NCBI RefSeq assembly: GCF_036983985.1
Contig: NZ_JALAHQ010000002.1
Location: forward strand, 310,001-374,000
Source of the DNA: Alishewanella metallidurans
GTDB lineage: Bacteria > Pseudomonadota > Gammaproteobacteria > Enterobacterales > Alteromonadaceae
Reading direction: 5' to 3'
DNA length: 64,000 nucleotides
Under the pieces are notes generated by a model, which saw only the letters and a list, made by a program, of their open reading frames with translations, ran no database searches and had not been told where the DNA came from. Shown here piece after piece: positions 1-6,760 of the stretch (position 1 is the first letter of the stretch; each line of letters begins with the position of its first letter). The translations under genes were made by a program, and so were the position numbers.

Positions 1-836
1 TAGGTGCAGCCTTAATCTGGGATGCCGAGAAAAAAGGTACCTTAACCAAAGACAAAGAAATTGTCGAACCCACCTCTGGCAATACAGGCATTGCCCTCGC
101 ATTTGTGGCGGCCAGTCGCGGGTATAAACTCACTCTAACTATGCCAGCGACCATGAGCTTAGAGCGGCGTAAACTGTTAAAAGCACTAGGTGCTAATTTA
201 GTATTAACTGAAGGCGCTAAAGGTATGAAAGGCGCCATCGAAAAAGCGAAAGAAATCCAAGCGTCTAACCCTAACAAATACCTTATTTTAGGTCAGTTTG
301 ATAACCCCGCTAACCCACAAATTCACTTTGATACCACCGGACCAGAAATTTTTAATGATTTAGACGGTAAAGTAGATATCTTTGTTGCTGGTGTGGGCAC
401 AGGTGGCACTATCACTGGCGTTAGCCGCTATTTTAAGCACGAAAAGCACTTAAATGTACAATGTGTTGCGGTAGAGCCAACTGAATCGCCGGTTATTACT
501 CAGGCTAAAGCGGGTGAAGCGCTAACCCCAGGGCCGCATAAAATTCAAGGTATTGGTGCGGGCTTTATTCCAGCTAACTTAGATTTAAGCATTGTCGATA
601 GTGTTGAGCTAGTGAATAGTGACGACGCCATTGCAGCGACGCATCGTTTAATGAAGGAAGAAGGCATTCTAGCCGGTATTTCCTCAGGTGCAGCATTGGT
701 CGCAGCGCAGCGCTTAGCGGCTAAACCAGAAAATGCGGGTAAAAACATTGTCATTATTCTACCCAGTGCGGCTGAACGTTATTTAAGTAGCCCGCTGTTC
801 GCCGACGTGTTTAGTGAGCAAGAGTTAACCGCTTAG
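1..836 (+). CDS. cysK: Cysteine synthase A, 3' part (5' end outside window)
   Basis: O-acetylserine sulfhydrylase, which makes cysteine from O-acetylserine and sulfide with PLP in the cytoplasm. The reading frame is open from base 3 and enters at about residue 47 of the E. coli CysK alignment, so the PLP lysine region lies upstream of the window. Visible hallmarks are the substrate loop PTSGNTG, the phosphate-binding GVGTGGT loop, the GIGAGFIP segment and the C-terminal EEGILAGISSGA and ILPS motifs. Near-continuous resemblance to E. coli CysK favours CysK over CysM. A rho-independent terminator follows 22 bases after the stop, so this is the last gene of its transcript. Confidence 0.96.
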   Translation, partial: GAALIWDAEKKGTLTKDKEIVEPTSGNTGIALAFVAASRGYKLTLTMPATMSLERRKLLKALGANLVLTEGAKGMKGAIEKAKEIQASNPNKYLILGQFDNPANPQIHFDTTGPEIFNDLDGKVDIFVAGVGTGGTITGVSRYFKHEKHLNVQCVAVEPTESPVITQAKAGEALTPGPHKIQGIGAGFIPANLDLSIVDSVELVNSDDAIAATHRLMKEEGILAGISSGAALVAAQRLAAKPENAGKNIVIILPSAAERYLSSPLFADVFSEQELTA

Positions 837-858
837 TTAACTGTTTATTGAACGTTTA

Positions 859-881
859 GGGCTACTTAGGTAGCCCTTTTA
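859..881 (+). terminator. Rho-independent terminator of cysK
   Basis: A 7-bp GC-rich stem (GGGCTAC/GTAGCCC) with a TTAG loop is followed directly by TTTTA. Confidence 0.85.
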
Positions 882-940
882 CTTTACAGTTAATAAAAAA
901 AGCTCCAAACTGGTGTTTATAACAATAATGGACCCAGCCG

Positions 941-1381
941 ATGAAGTTACGTTATTTACTCCCCTTACTATTATTATTAGCCGCCTGTAGCGACGAACCT
1001 AAAGTTAATGCGCAATGGGGCACACCAGAATACATTGCCTCTGAATTTCTTAACGCTTTATATAATGAAAGAGATTTAGATAAAGCTAAAAAGCTAAGTA
1101 CCAAAGAATTCGCTGAGCTAATGCAGTCTTATGGCACCGTGCGCCAAGTATCACGCACCTTAGTTAATGCCTCATTTGATACCGTTGATATAAGGGTAAA
1201 CCGCAGTGGTGGTAATCTACGTGAGCAGTATGAAGATATCGCAAAAATTGCGCTACTGCTAACCGGAATACACGACGGCAAGCAAATAGATGAGCTGCGT
1301 ACCGTTGAACTGATTAAACAAAACAATCGCTGGGTAGTCAGCGCGGTTCAGATTGATAAATATAGCAGCAGCGCGCGCTAA
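941..1381 (+). CDS. Small putative lipoprotein, function unknown
   Basis: A 146-residue protein with a lipoprotein signal: a short Lys/Arg N-terminus, a leucine-rich core and a lipobox LAAC with the lipidated cysteine at residue 16. Asp at +3 after the cysteine is not the classical inner-membrane +2 Asp, so the final membrane cannot be settled from sequence. The mature part is a compact alpha/beta-looking domain (helical stretch at residues 30-65, then VNASFDTVDIRV and NNRWVVSAVQID strands). The pattern resembles small NTF2-like or DUF4878-type lipoproteins, but I do not recognise the family securely. No strong Shine-Dalgarno is visible. It stands alone between the cysK terminator and a convergent crotonase gene. 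Confidence 0.75.
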   Translation: MKLRYLLPLLLLLAACSDEPKVNAQWGTPEYIASEFLNALYNERDLDKAKKLSTKEFAELMQSYGTVRQVSRTLVNASFDTVDIRVNRSGGNLREQYEDIAKIALLLTGIHDGKQIDELRTVELIKQNNRWVVSAVQIDKYSSSAR

Positions 1382-1397
1382 AACCCTGTTTTAGCGC
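1375..1397. terminator. Shared hairpin between convergent genes
   Basis: A perfect 10-bp inverted repeat (GCGCTAAAAC/GTTTTAGCGC) with a 3-base loop spans the last codons of both convergent genes and contains both stop codons. There is no clear T-run on either side, so it may act as an RNA-stabilising or attenuating hairpin and not as a strong intrinsic terminator. Confidence 0.45.
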
Positions 1398-2131
1398 TGA
1401 AAAAATGCAGCTATCCGCTGTTGGCTTTCGTCACTATTTAGCAAACGTTGAAACTGCTGTAATTCTGCCGTTATGCTTTCAAGCGTTATTTGCTGCGTTG
1501 TGCGTTTTAGTAAAGCTTTACTCGTTTGCACGGCAGCTGCAGGTAATGCAGCAAGCTTAATGGCTTTTTGTACTGCCAGCTCAGTTAGCGCATCCATCGC
1601 AACAACCTGATTTACCAAGCCCATTTGCAATGCGTCTGCGGCGGTAAAACTCTCGCCTAGCAATAGATATTGCGCCGCTCTTTGGTAGCCGACAACACTT
1701 GGTAATAGCACGCTAGAGCCCGCTTCTGGGCATAAGCCTAATTGGGTGAAAGGTAATTGAAAACGCGCGTTATCCGCGGCATACACCAGATCGCAGTGCA
1801 GTAATGCCGTCGTGCCTATGCCTATGGCTAAACCGGCAACTGCCGCAATTATTGGCTTTGGAAACTGTGCTAACTCATACAAAAACTGTACCGTTGGATG
1901 CTCAGCGTTTAACGCTCCAGCACCCAAAAAATCGTGTAAATCATTTCCGGCGCTAAAACAATCTTTAGTACCTTGTAATAACACGACGTTAATACTGTCA
2001 TCTGTAGCCGCCTGCTGTAGTGCCAAAGTCAGCTCGCGATACATTTGCTGGCTAAGTGCATTTTTTTTCTCTGGCCGATTTAAATGAATATGCACGACAC
2101 CGTCAAATCGGTACTGAAAAATATCCGTCAT
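1391..2131 (-). CDS. Crotonase-family enoyl-CoA isomerase/hydratase (ECI2-like)
   Basis: A 246-residue single-domain crotonase. The oxyanion-hole segments FSAGNDL (about residue 60) and GLAIGIGTT (about residue 101) are present. The two glutamates of classical enoyl-CoA hydratase are absent: the positions aligning with CELAMMCD and QPEILLG read TTALLHCD and LPFTQLG. Instead there is Glu136 in the motif CPEAGSS, which matches the catalytic glutamate context (SPEGCSS) of peroxisomal delta3,delta2-enoyl-CoA isomerases. I therefore infer isomerisation of unsaturated acyl-CoAs and not hydration. The start is 12 bases downstream of the gamma-glutamyltransferase stop, so the two are probably co-transcribed. 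A generic enoyl-CoA hydratase label would be the cautious alternative. Confidence 0.85.
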   Translation of the reverse strand: MTDIFQYRFDGVVHIHLNRPEKKNALSQQMYRELTLALQQAATDDSINVVLLQGTKDCFSAGNDLHDFLGAGALNAEHPTVQFLYELAQFPKPIIAAVAGLAIGIGTTALLHCDLVYAADNARFQLPFTQLGLCPEAGSSVLLPSVVGYQRAAQYLLLGESFTAADALQMGLVNQVVAMDALTELAVQKAIKLAALPAAAVQTSKALLKRTTQQITLESITAELQQFQRLLNSDESQQRIAAFFQR

Positions 2132-2143
2132 ACTAACTCCCTA

Positions 2144-3919
2144 TTACTTGCCCGCAACACTGCCTTCACGGCGCGGATCGGCGGCACCTTGCAAACTATC
2201 TGACGTTAGCATAATGACATGTAAACCGCTGTTGAGATCTTGAAGCTGCACCTTATAACCCATAGCTTCAAACGTCGCTTGTTGCTGCTCTAGCACGGTG
2301 CCCTGCTCTAATGCTAAATAATCATTTCGGTGCGTCATATGCGGCAAATTAAGCGCCTGCTGTACATCTAGTTTCCAATCTAAGATGGCAACTAGGCTTT
2401 GCGCTACATAGTTAATAATTCGGCTACCACCAGGAGAGCCGATTAACAGCACTAACTTGTTATGTTGGTCAAACACCATCATCGGTGCCATTGACGAGCG
2501 CGGCCGTTTACCCGATTCAACCCGATTAGCCACTAAATAACCATCTTGTACTGGGCTTAAACTAAAATCGGTCAGCTGATTATTGAGTAGAAAGCCGCCA
2601 ACCATTAGGCCCGAACCAAATACGTTTTCAATACTCGTCGTCATGCTAACGGCGTTACCTTCAGCATCAACAATAGAAAAGTGGCTGGTATTAGGTAGCT
2701 CTGGTGAACTAGCAGAAATAAGCGCCGGTGCATCTTTAGGTTCGCCTGCAACAGCAAGTGCGCCATTTTTATGCGGATCAATAAGTGTAGCTCGACTAGC
2801 TAAATAATTTGGCGCTAACATGCCAGCAACAGGCACAGCAACATATGCGGGATCGGCAACGTAACGATCTCGATCGGCAAACGCCAGCTTTGCCGCCTGT
2901 GCCAACAGATGTGTTGCCTGGATACTGTCTGGTGCCAACTTTGCCATATCAAATTGCTGCAATAGACCTAAAATTTGTAATACCGCAACACCGCCTGAGC
3001 TTGGTGGTGCCATACCACATACTTTATACACCCGATAAGGCATACAAATCGCGTCACGCTCAATGGCTTTATAATTTGCCAGATCAGCGACACTTAGCTT
3101 ACCTGGGTTAACGGGCGCTGTTTGCACGCGCTCGCTGATCGCTTTAGCCAGCTCACCCTGATAAAACGCCGCAGGCCCCTCTTTTGCTATTGCCTTTAAT
3201 GTTGCAGCATAAGCTGGGTTTTTTACTATTTCGCCTTCTACCCGAGCTTTACCTTTTGGGAAAAAATACTGTTTAGGTTCATCAAATTCAGCTACGCCAG
3301 GGTTCCAGCCTTTAGCTAATTGCGTCGCGGTTCGATTAGAAAGTGCAAAGCCATGTTCTGCTGCGGCTATCGTATCGGTAAATAACTCGGCCCATTTTAA
3401 TTTGCCGTATTGCTGATGTGCTTCGTACAACATAGCTACCACACCTGGCACACCAACAGATTTACCGCCAACAAAGGCTGTACGCCAGTCCATTAATTTA
3501 CCGTTTTCAGTAAACAATAAGGGGGTGGCGCTCGCCGGTGCCGTTTCTCTACCATCAAACGAGGTTAAACGCTGTTGTTTATTTTGCCAGTGCAGCATAA
3601 AGGCACCACCGCCGATACCTGAACTTTGCGGTTCCACTAACCCCAGCATAAGTTGAGTAGCAATAGCTGCATCAACTGCACTGCCGCCTTTGGCCAGTAT
3701 CGCCCTACCCGCTTCGGTTGCCATGGGGTGGGCAGCAGTTACCATATAGCTTTTACTCGTGACCAGTTGTTGCTGATAACGCCCGGTAGCGGCCTCTGGT
3801 TCTCGGCTTTCTTGCTGGGCTAACGCTGAATACGTAGAAAAAGCGCATAGCGTTAGACTAATGCCAAATAGCGCTGTGCGAAGGGTATTAAAAGGTAGAA
3901 ACATAGTAAGTGCTGTCAT
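2144..3919 (-). CDS. ggt: Gamma-glutamyltransferase (glutathione hydrolase), periplasmic
   Basis: A 591-residue Ntn-hydrolase precursor that self-cleaves into large and small subunits and removes gamma-glutamyl groups from glutathione. It has an N-terminal signal peptide ending near SALA-QQ (residue 35). The autocatalytic nucleophile is Thr411 in PNTSHFSIVD; Arg124 in DGRETAP and the GSPGG oxyanion segment (about residue 505) are the expected substrate-binding elements. Length fits the family (about 580). Two in-frame starts are possible (residue 1 or Met6, position 3904); neither has a convincing Shine-Dalgarno and both keep the signal peptide. It is the upstream gene of a likely two-gene transcript with the crotonase. 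Confidence 0.95.
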   Translation of the reverse strand: MTALTMFLPFNTLRTALFGISLTLCAFSTYSALAQQESREPEAATGRYQQQLVTSKSYMVTAAHPMATEAGRAILAKGGSAVDAAIATQLMLGLVEPQSSGIGGGAFMLHWQNKQQRLTSFDGRETAPASATPLLFTENGKLMDWRTAFVGGKSVGVPGVVAMLYEAHQQYGKLKWAELFTDTIAAAEHGFALSNRTATQLAKGWNPGVAEFDEPKQYFFPKGKARVEGEIVKNPAYAATLKAIAKEGPAAFYQGELAKAISERVQTAPVNPGKLSVADLANYKAIERDAICMPYRVYKVCGMAPPSSGGVAVLQILGLLQQFDMAKLAPDSIQATHLLAQAAKLAFADRDRYVADPAYVAVPVAGMLAPNYLASRATLIDPHKNGALAVAGEPKDAPALISASSPELPNTSHFSIVDAEGNAVSMTTSIENVFGSGLMVGGFLLNNQLTDFSLSPVQDGYLVANRVESGKRPRSSMAPMMVFDQHNKLVLLIGSPGGSRIINYVAQSLVAILDWKLDVQQALNLPHMTHRNDYLALEQGTVLEQQQATFEAMGYKVQLQDLNSGLHVIMLTSDSLQGAADPRREGSVAGK

Positions 3920-4099
3920 CTCGCAACAAGGTAGCTATACCCTAACCAGAACAAGCGCCAATATCAATATTAACAAAGGTTACTAGGCCAACTAATAAGC
4001 AGCTTTATCGCATAAACTGACGAAGTTTGTAATATTCCTTGACCCAAACCTTCAGATCGTTTTGCATAGGCAGCATAATCTAATAACGATGACATCAGT

Positions 4100-4690
4100 T
4101 TGACTAACTTTACGCTAAAACATTACCTGCCTTATTTATTATTAGCCGCCATCATGCTGGTATTGGCATGGCTACCAGAGCAGTGGCAAAACATGCTGCA
4201 ATACAATTACACCGATATTACTGCTGGCGAATATTGGCGCTTAATAACGGGGCATCTGCTGCATAGCAATACTTGGCATTTAGTAATGAATATTGGAGGC
4301 TTATTGCTTGCCATGGCGCTGCACGCGGTTTATTTCAGCTACCGTCAGTTAGCATGGCAATGGTTACTTTGTGCCGTAGCGATAGGTTTAACGTTATATT
4401 ATTTTTCGCCAGATATCCGGATTTACGTTGGTTTATCGGGGCTGTTACACGCCATGCTGGCGTTAGGCGCAATAAAAGACATACAACTAAAAATGACCAC
4501 GGGCTGGCTATTACTCATAGGGCTAGTGGCTAAGGTAATAATGGAGCAATGCTTTGGCCCAGACACCGATTTAGCCGAGCTAATTAACGCCAATGTTGCA
4601 GTAGATGCACACTTGTATGGCGTTATTAGTGGTATTACGCTGGGTGTTATTAGTAGCGTGTTTTATCGTATTAAAACGGTGCTGGCGTAG
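4100..4690 (+). CDS. rrtA: Rhombosortase (GlyGly-CTERM rhomboid protease)
   Basis: A 196-residue intramembrane serine protease of the rhomboid superfamily with about five hydrophobic segments. The first begins near residue 8, and HLLHSNTWHLVMNIGG (residues 52-67) carries the rhomboid His/Asn. Catalytic Ser113 lies in GLSGLLH and catalytic His171 in DAHLYG. Short length and motif spacing match rhombosortases, which process proteins carrying a GlyGly-CTERM tail for surface release through type II secretion. The start is inferred to be TTG at 4100, because an ATG at 4089 is out of frame and closes after four codons; no clear Shine-Dalgarno is seen. The 3' end overlaps the convergent pseudouridine synthase by 20 bases. 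No GlyGly-CTERM substrate is recognisable in this window. Confidence 0.88.
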   Translation: MTNFTLKHYLPYLLLAAIMLVLAWLPEQWQNMLQYNYTDITAGEYWRLITGHLLHSNTWHLVMNIGGLLLAMALHAVYFSYRQLAWQWLLCAVAIGLTLYYFSPDIRIYVGLSGLLHAMLALGAIKDIQLKMTTGWLLLIGLVAKVIMEQCFGPDTDLAELINANVAVDAHLYGVISGITLGVISSVFYRIKTVLA

Positions 4691-5345
4691 TAAAACTCAG
4701 TACGTCACCCGTTAACGGATGAGTAAAACGGATATATTCGGCGTGCAACATTAGGCGCGGGCTTTTGGCCGCAATGTCTGGTGTAGCATACAGCGTATCA
4801 CCAAGTATCGCATGCCCCAGCGCTAACATGTGCACACGTAACTGGTGTGAGCGCCCAGTTACAGGCTCTAACTGCACTCGACTTTGTAGGGTTTCACTAG
4901 CAAAATTTAAGCGATGATAACGGGTAACCGATGGCTTACCTGTTATATGACACACTTTATATAGCGGCCGGTTTTCTGTATCTGCGCCAATAGGTAAATC
5001 AACTACACCTTTAGCTTGCGCCAGCCGGCCATCAACCACGGCCACATAATGTTTTTGCACACTACGCGCTTGAAACTGTTTACTAATATCAGATAACACA
5101 CGCTTGGTTAGTGGCAGCAGCACTAAGCCAGAAGTATCGTAATCCAGTCGATGTACTACTTGTGCCGAAATAAACTCACGCTGTACTCGAGTAATAAGAC
5201 AATCTTGATTTTCTGGATGTCGACCCGGCACCGTTAATAACTTGGCAGGTTTATTTACTACCAACAGCACATCGTCTTCATAAACGATTTGATAAGGCTC
5301 GGTAGTGGCAGGCAGTATGGCTAAACTTTCAGCGCTATCAGTCAT
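4671..5345 (-). CDS. RluA-family pseudouridine synthase, paralogue 1
   Basis: A 224-residue RNA pseudouridine synthase. The catalytic aspartate is in VHRLDYDTSG (about residue 67), with KPAKLLTVPGR near the N-terminus and the GRSHQLRVHMLALGH motif near residue 165. There is no S4 domain, so it is the short RluA type that modifies rRNA/tRNA. It is more diverged from E. coli RluA (HRLDMATSG) than its divergent neighbour at 5452. It could be a second RluA with shifted specificity; its substrate cannot be predicted here. It is convergent and overlapping with the rhombosortase gene. Confidence 0.9.
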   Translation of the reverse strand: MTDSAESLAILPATTEPYQIVYEDDVLLVVNKPAKLLTVPGRHPENQDCLITRVQREFISAQVVHRLDYDTSGLVLLPLTKRVLSDISKQFQARSVQKHYVAVVDGRLAQAKGVVDLPIGADTENRPLYKVCHITGKPSVTRYHRLNFASETLQSRVQLEPVTGRSHQLRVHMLALGHAILGDTLYATPDIAAKSPRLMLHAEYIRFTHPLTGDVLSFTTPAPF

Positions 5346-5451
5346 AATGGGCTCTTAGCAATTAAAACGTTGGCTATTATGCCGTAAAACCCAGTTGTCT
5401 GCCGAGTAAATTCAGCTAAGCTAGACACATTAATCTCTAACCGATAATGCT

Positions 5452-6138
5452 ATGAGCGATCTGTTTATTTATCAGCCGCCAACTGAACCTTGGCTTGAGG
5501 TGATCTATCAGGACAAAGATCTAATTGTGTTAAATAAACCTAGCGGCTTATTAACTAACCCCGGTCGTGGTCCACATTTAGCCGATTGCCTATTAAGCCG
5601 CGTACAACAACAATACCCGCTAGCGCAGTTAGTACACCGATTAGATATGGCAACCTCCGGCGTGGTGGTGATCGCGCTGCGACGTAAAGCTGAAGCCGCG
5701 TTAAAATTACAGTTTGCTAACCGTAGTGTCAGTAAACGCTACTTAGCTATGGTTTGGGGCACTCTGGCCCAAACCAGTGGCAGCATTGATGTACCGCTAA
5801 TTGCTGACTCAGAGAATTTACCCAAACAAAAGGTCTGCCTGCAAACCGGCAAAACAGCCGTTACCCATTATACAGTGCTACAACAATTAACTGATCGTGC
5901 ATTGGTCGAGTTAAGGCCCGTAACCGGCCGTTCGCACCAGTTACGCCTACATATGTTACATTTAGGCCACCCTATTTTAGGCGATGCATTTTATGCCCAT
6001 ACTGAAGCACTGGCTGCGGCAAGCAGATTACAGCTGCATGCCGCATCATTACAGCTTAATCAACCTTACAATGGTGAGCGCTTAAGTTTTAATGCTGATA
6101 GCGATTTTGTTACGGCCGCGGGTACGCTCATTGTGTAA
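5452..6138 (+). CDS. rluA: 23S rRNA/tRNA pseudouridine synthase RluA
   Basis: A 228-residue RluA-type enzyme that converts U746 of 23S rRNA and U32 of several tRNAs to pseudouridine in E. coli. It opens with PPTEPWLEVIYQD, close to the E. coli RluA N-terminus. The catalytic motif VHRLDMATSGVVV, the KQKVC segment and GRSHQLRLHMLHLGHPILGD are all present. It is transcribed divergently from a paralogue, with 106 bases between the start codons. No S4 domain is present. Confidence 0.92.
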   Translation: MSDLFIYQPPTEPWLEVIYQDKDLIVLNKPSGLLTNPGRGPHLADCLLSRVQQQYPLAQLVHRLDMATSGVVVIALRRKAEAALKLQFANRSVSKRYLAMVWGTLAQTSGSIDVPLIADSENLPKQKVCLQTGKTAVTHYTVLQQLTDRALVELRPVTGRSHQLRLHMLHLGHPILGDAFYAHTEALAAASRLQLHAASLQLNQPYNGERLSFNADSDFVTAAGTLIV

Positions 6139-6266
6139 CTAAACGTAAAAAAACAACAAAACCGATTAATGACAAAAAACCTGTATCTAGCTATAGTGCG
6201 AGGGTTGCCAAGCGAAAATTGAGCCTTGGCCAAGCAAACAATAAAAAATAACACAGGAATATAAAT

Positions 6267-6668
6267 ATGAGTATGCTGCAGGAATTTAAAGCATTTGCCA
6301 TGCGTGGCAACGTAGTGGATATGGCAGTCGGTATCATTATTGGTGCGGCCTTTGGTAAAATTGTCTCTTCTTTTGTTAGTGACGTTATTATGCCACCTAT
6401 TGGTGTGTTGCTTGGTGGCGTTAACTTTCGCGACCTTGCAGTGATCATTCAGCAGGCTACGGAAACTCAAGCTGAAGTAGTGATTAAATATGGTATGTTT
6501 GTGCAAACTATCATCGACTTTATCATTATTGCTTTTGCCGTTTTTGTTGGTGTTAAAGCGATGAACTCGTTAAAGAAAAAAGAAGAAGCACAGCCTGAAC
6601 CCACACCAGCAGCAACACCTGCGGATATCCTTTTATTGACAGAAATTCGTGATTTACTGAAAAAGTAA
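6267..6668 (+). CDS. mscL: Large-conductance mechanosensitive channel
   Basis: A 133-residue inner-membrane channel that opens under membrane tension during hypo-osmotic shock (E. coli MscL is 136). It has the canonical N-terminal helix and TM1 (MRGNVVDMAVGIIIGAAFG), the periplasmic loop, TM2 (IIDFIIIAFAVFVGVKAM) and a charged C-terminal helix ending in LTEIRDLLKK. An AGGA Shine-Dalgarno at 6255-6258 sits 8 bases before the ATG. It is monocistronic, with a strong terminator right after it. Confidence 0.98.
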   Translation: MSMLQEFKAFAMRGNVVDMAVGIIIGAAFGKIVSSFVSDVIMPPIGVLLGGVNFRDLAVIIQQATETQAEVVIKYGMFVQTIIDFIIIAFAVFVGVKAMNSLKKKEEAQPEPTPAATPADILLLTEIRDLLKK

Positions 6669-6693
6669 TAATTACTTATACTGGTTTAGTAAT

Positions 6694-6721
6694 AAAAACG
6701 TCTCCCTTGGGAGACGTTTTT
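6694..6721. terminator. Bidirectional terminator between mscL and the S9 peptidase gene
   Basis: A 12-bp stem (AAAAACGTCTCC/GGAGACGTTTTT) with a CTTG loop. A-run and T-run flanks allow it to terminate both converging transcripts. Confidence 0.9.
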
Positions 6722-6760
6722 ATTTGCTCAGTACTATTTATTTCATACTAATTACAGAGA

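Noticed and set aside
2583..3111. Plus-strand open frames inside ggt
   Set aside because: They are antisense to a well-conserved gene and show no domain or start signal.
4273..4533. Alternative frame within the rhombosortase gene
   Set aside because: Composition is random, while the rhombosortase frame has catalytic motifs.
6066..6506. Minus-strand open frames over rluA/mscL
   Set aside because: Both lie opposite a strongly supported mscL and rluA and have no recognisable domain.
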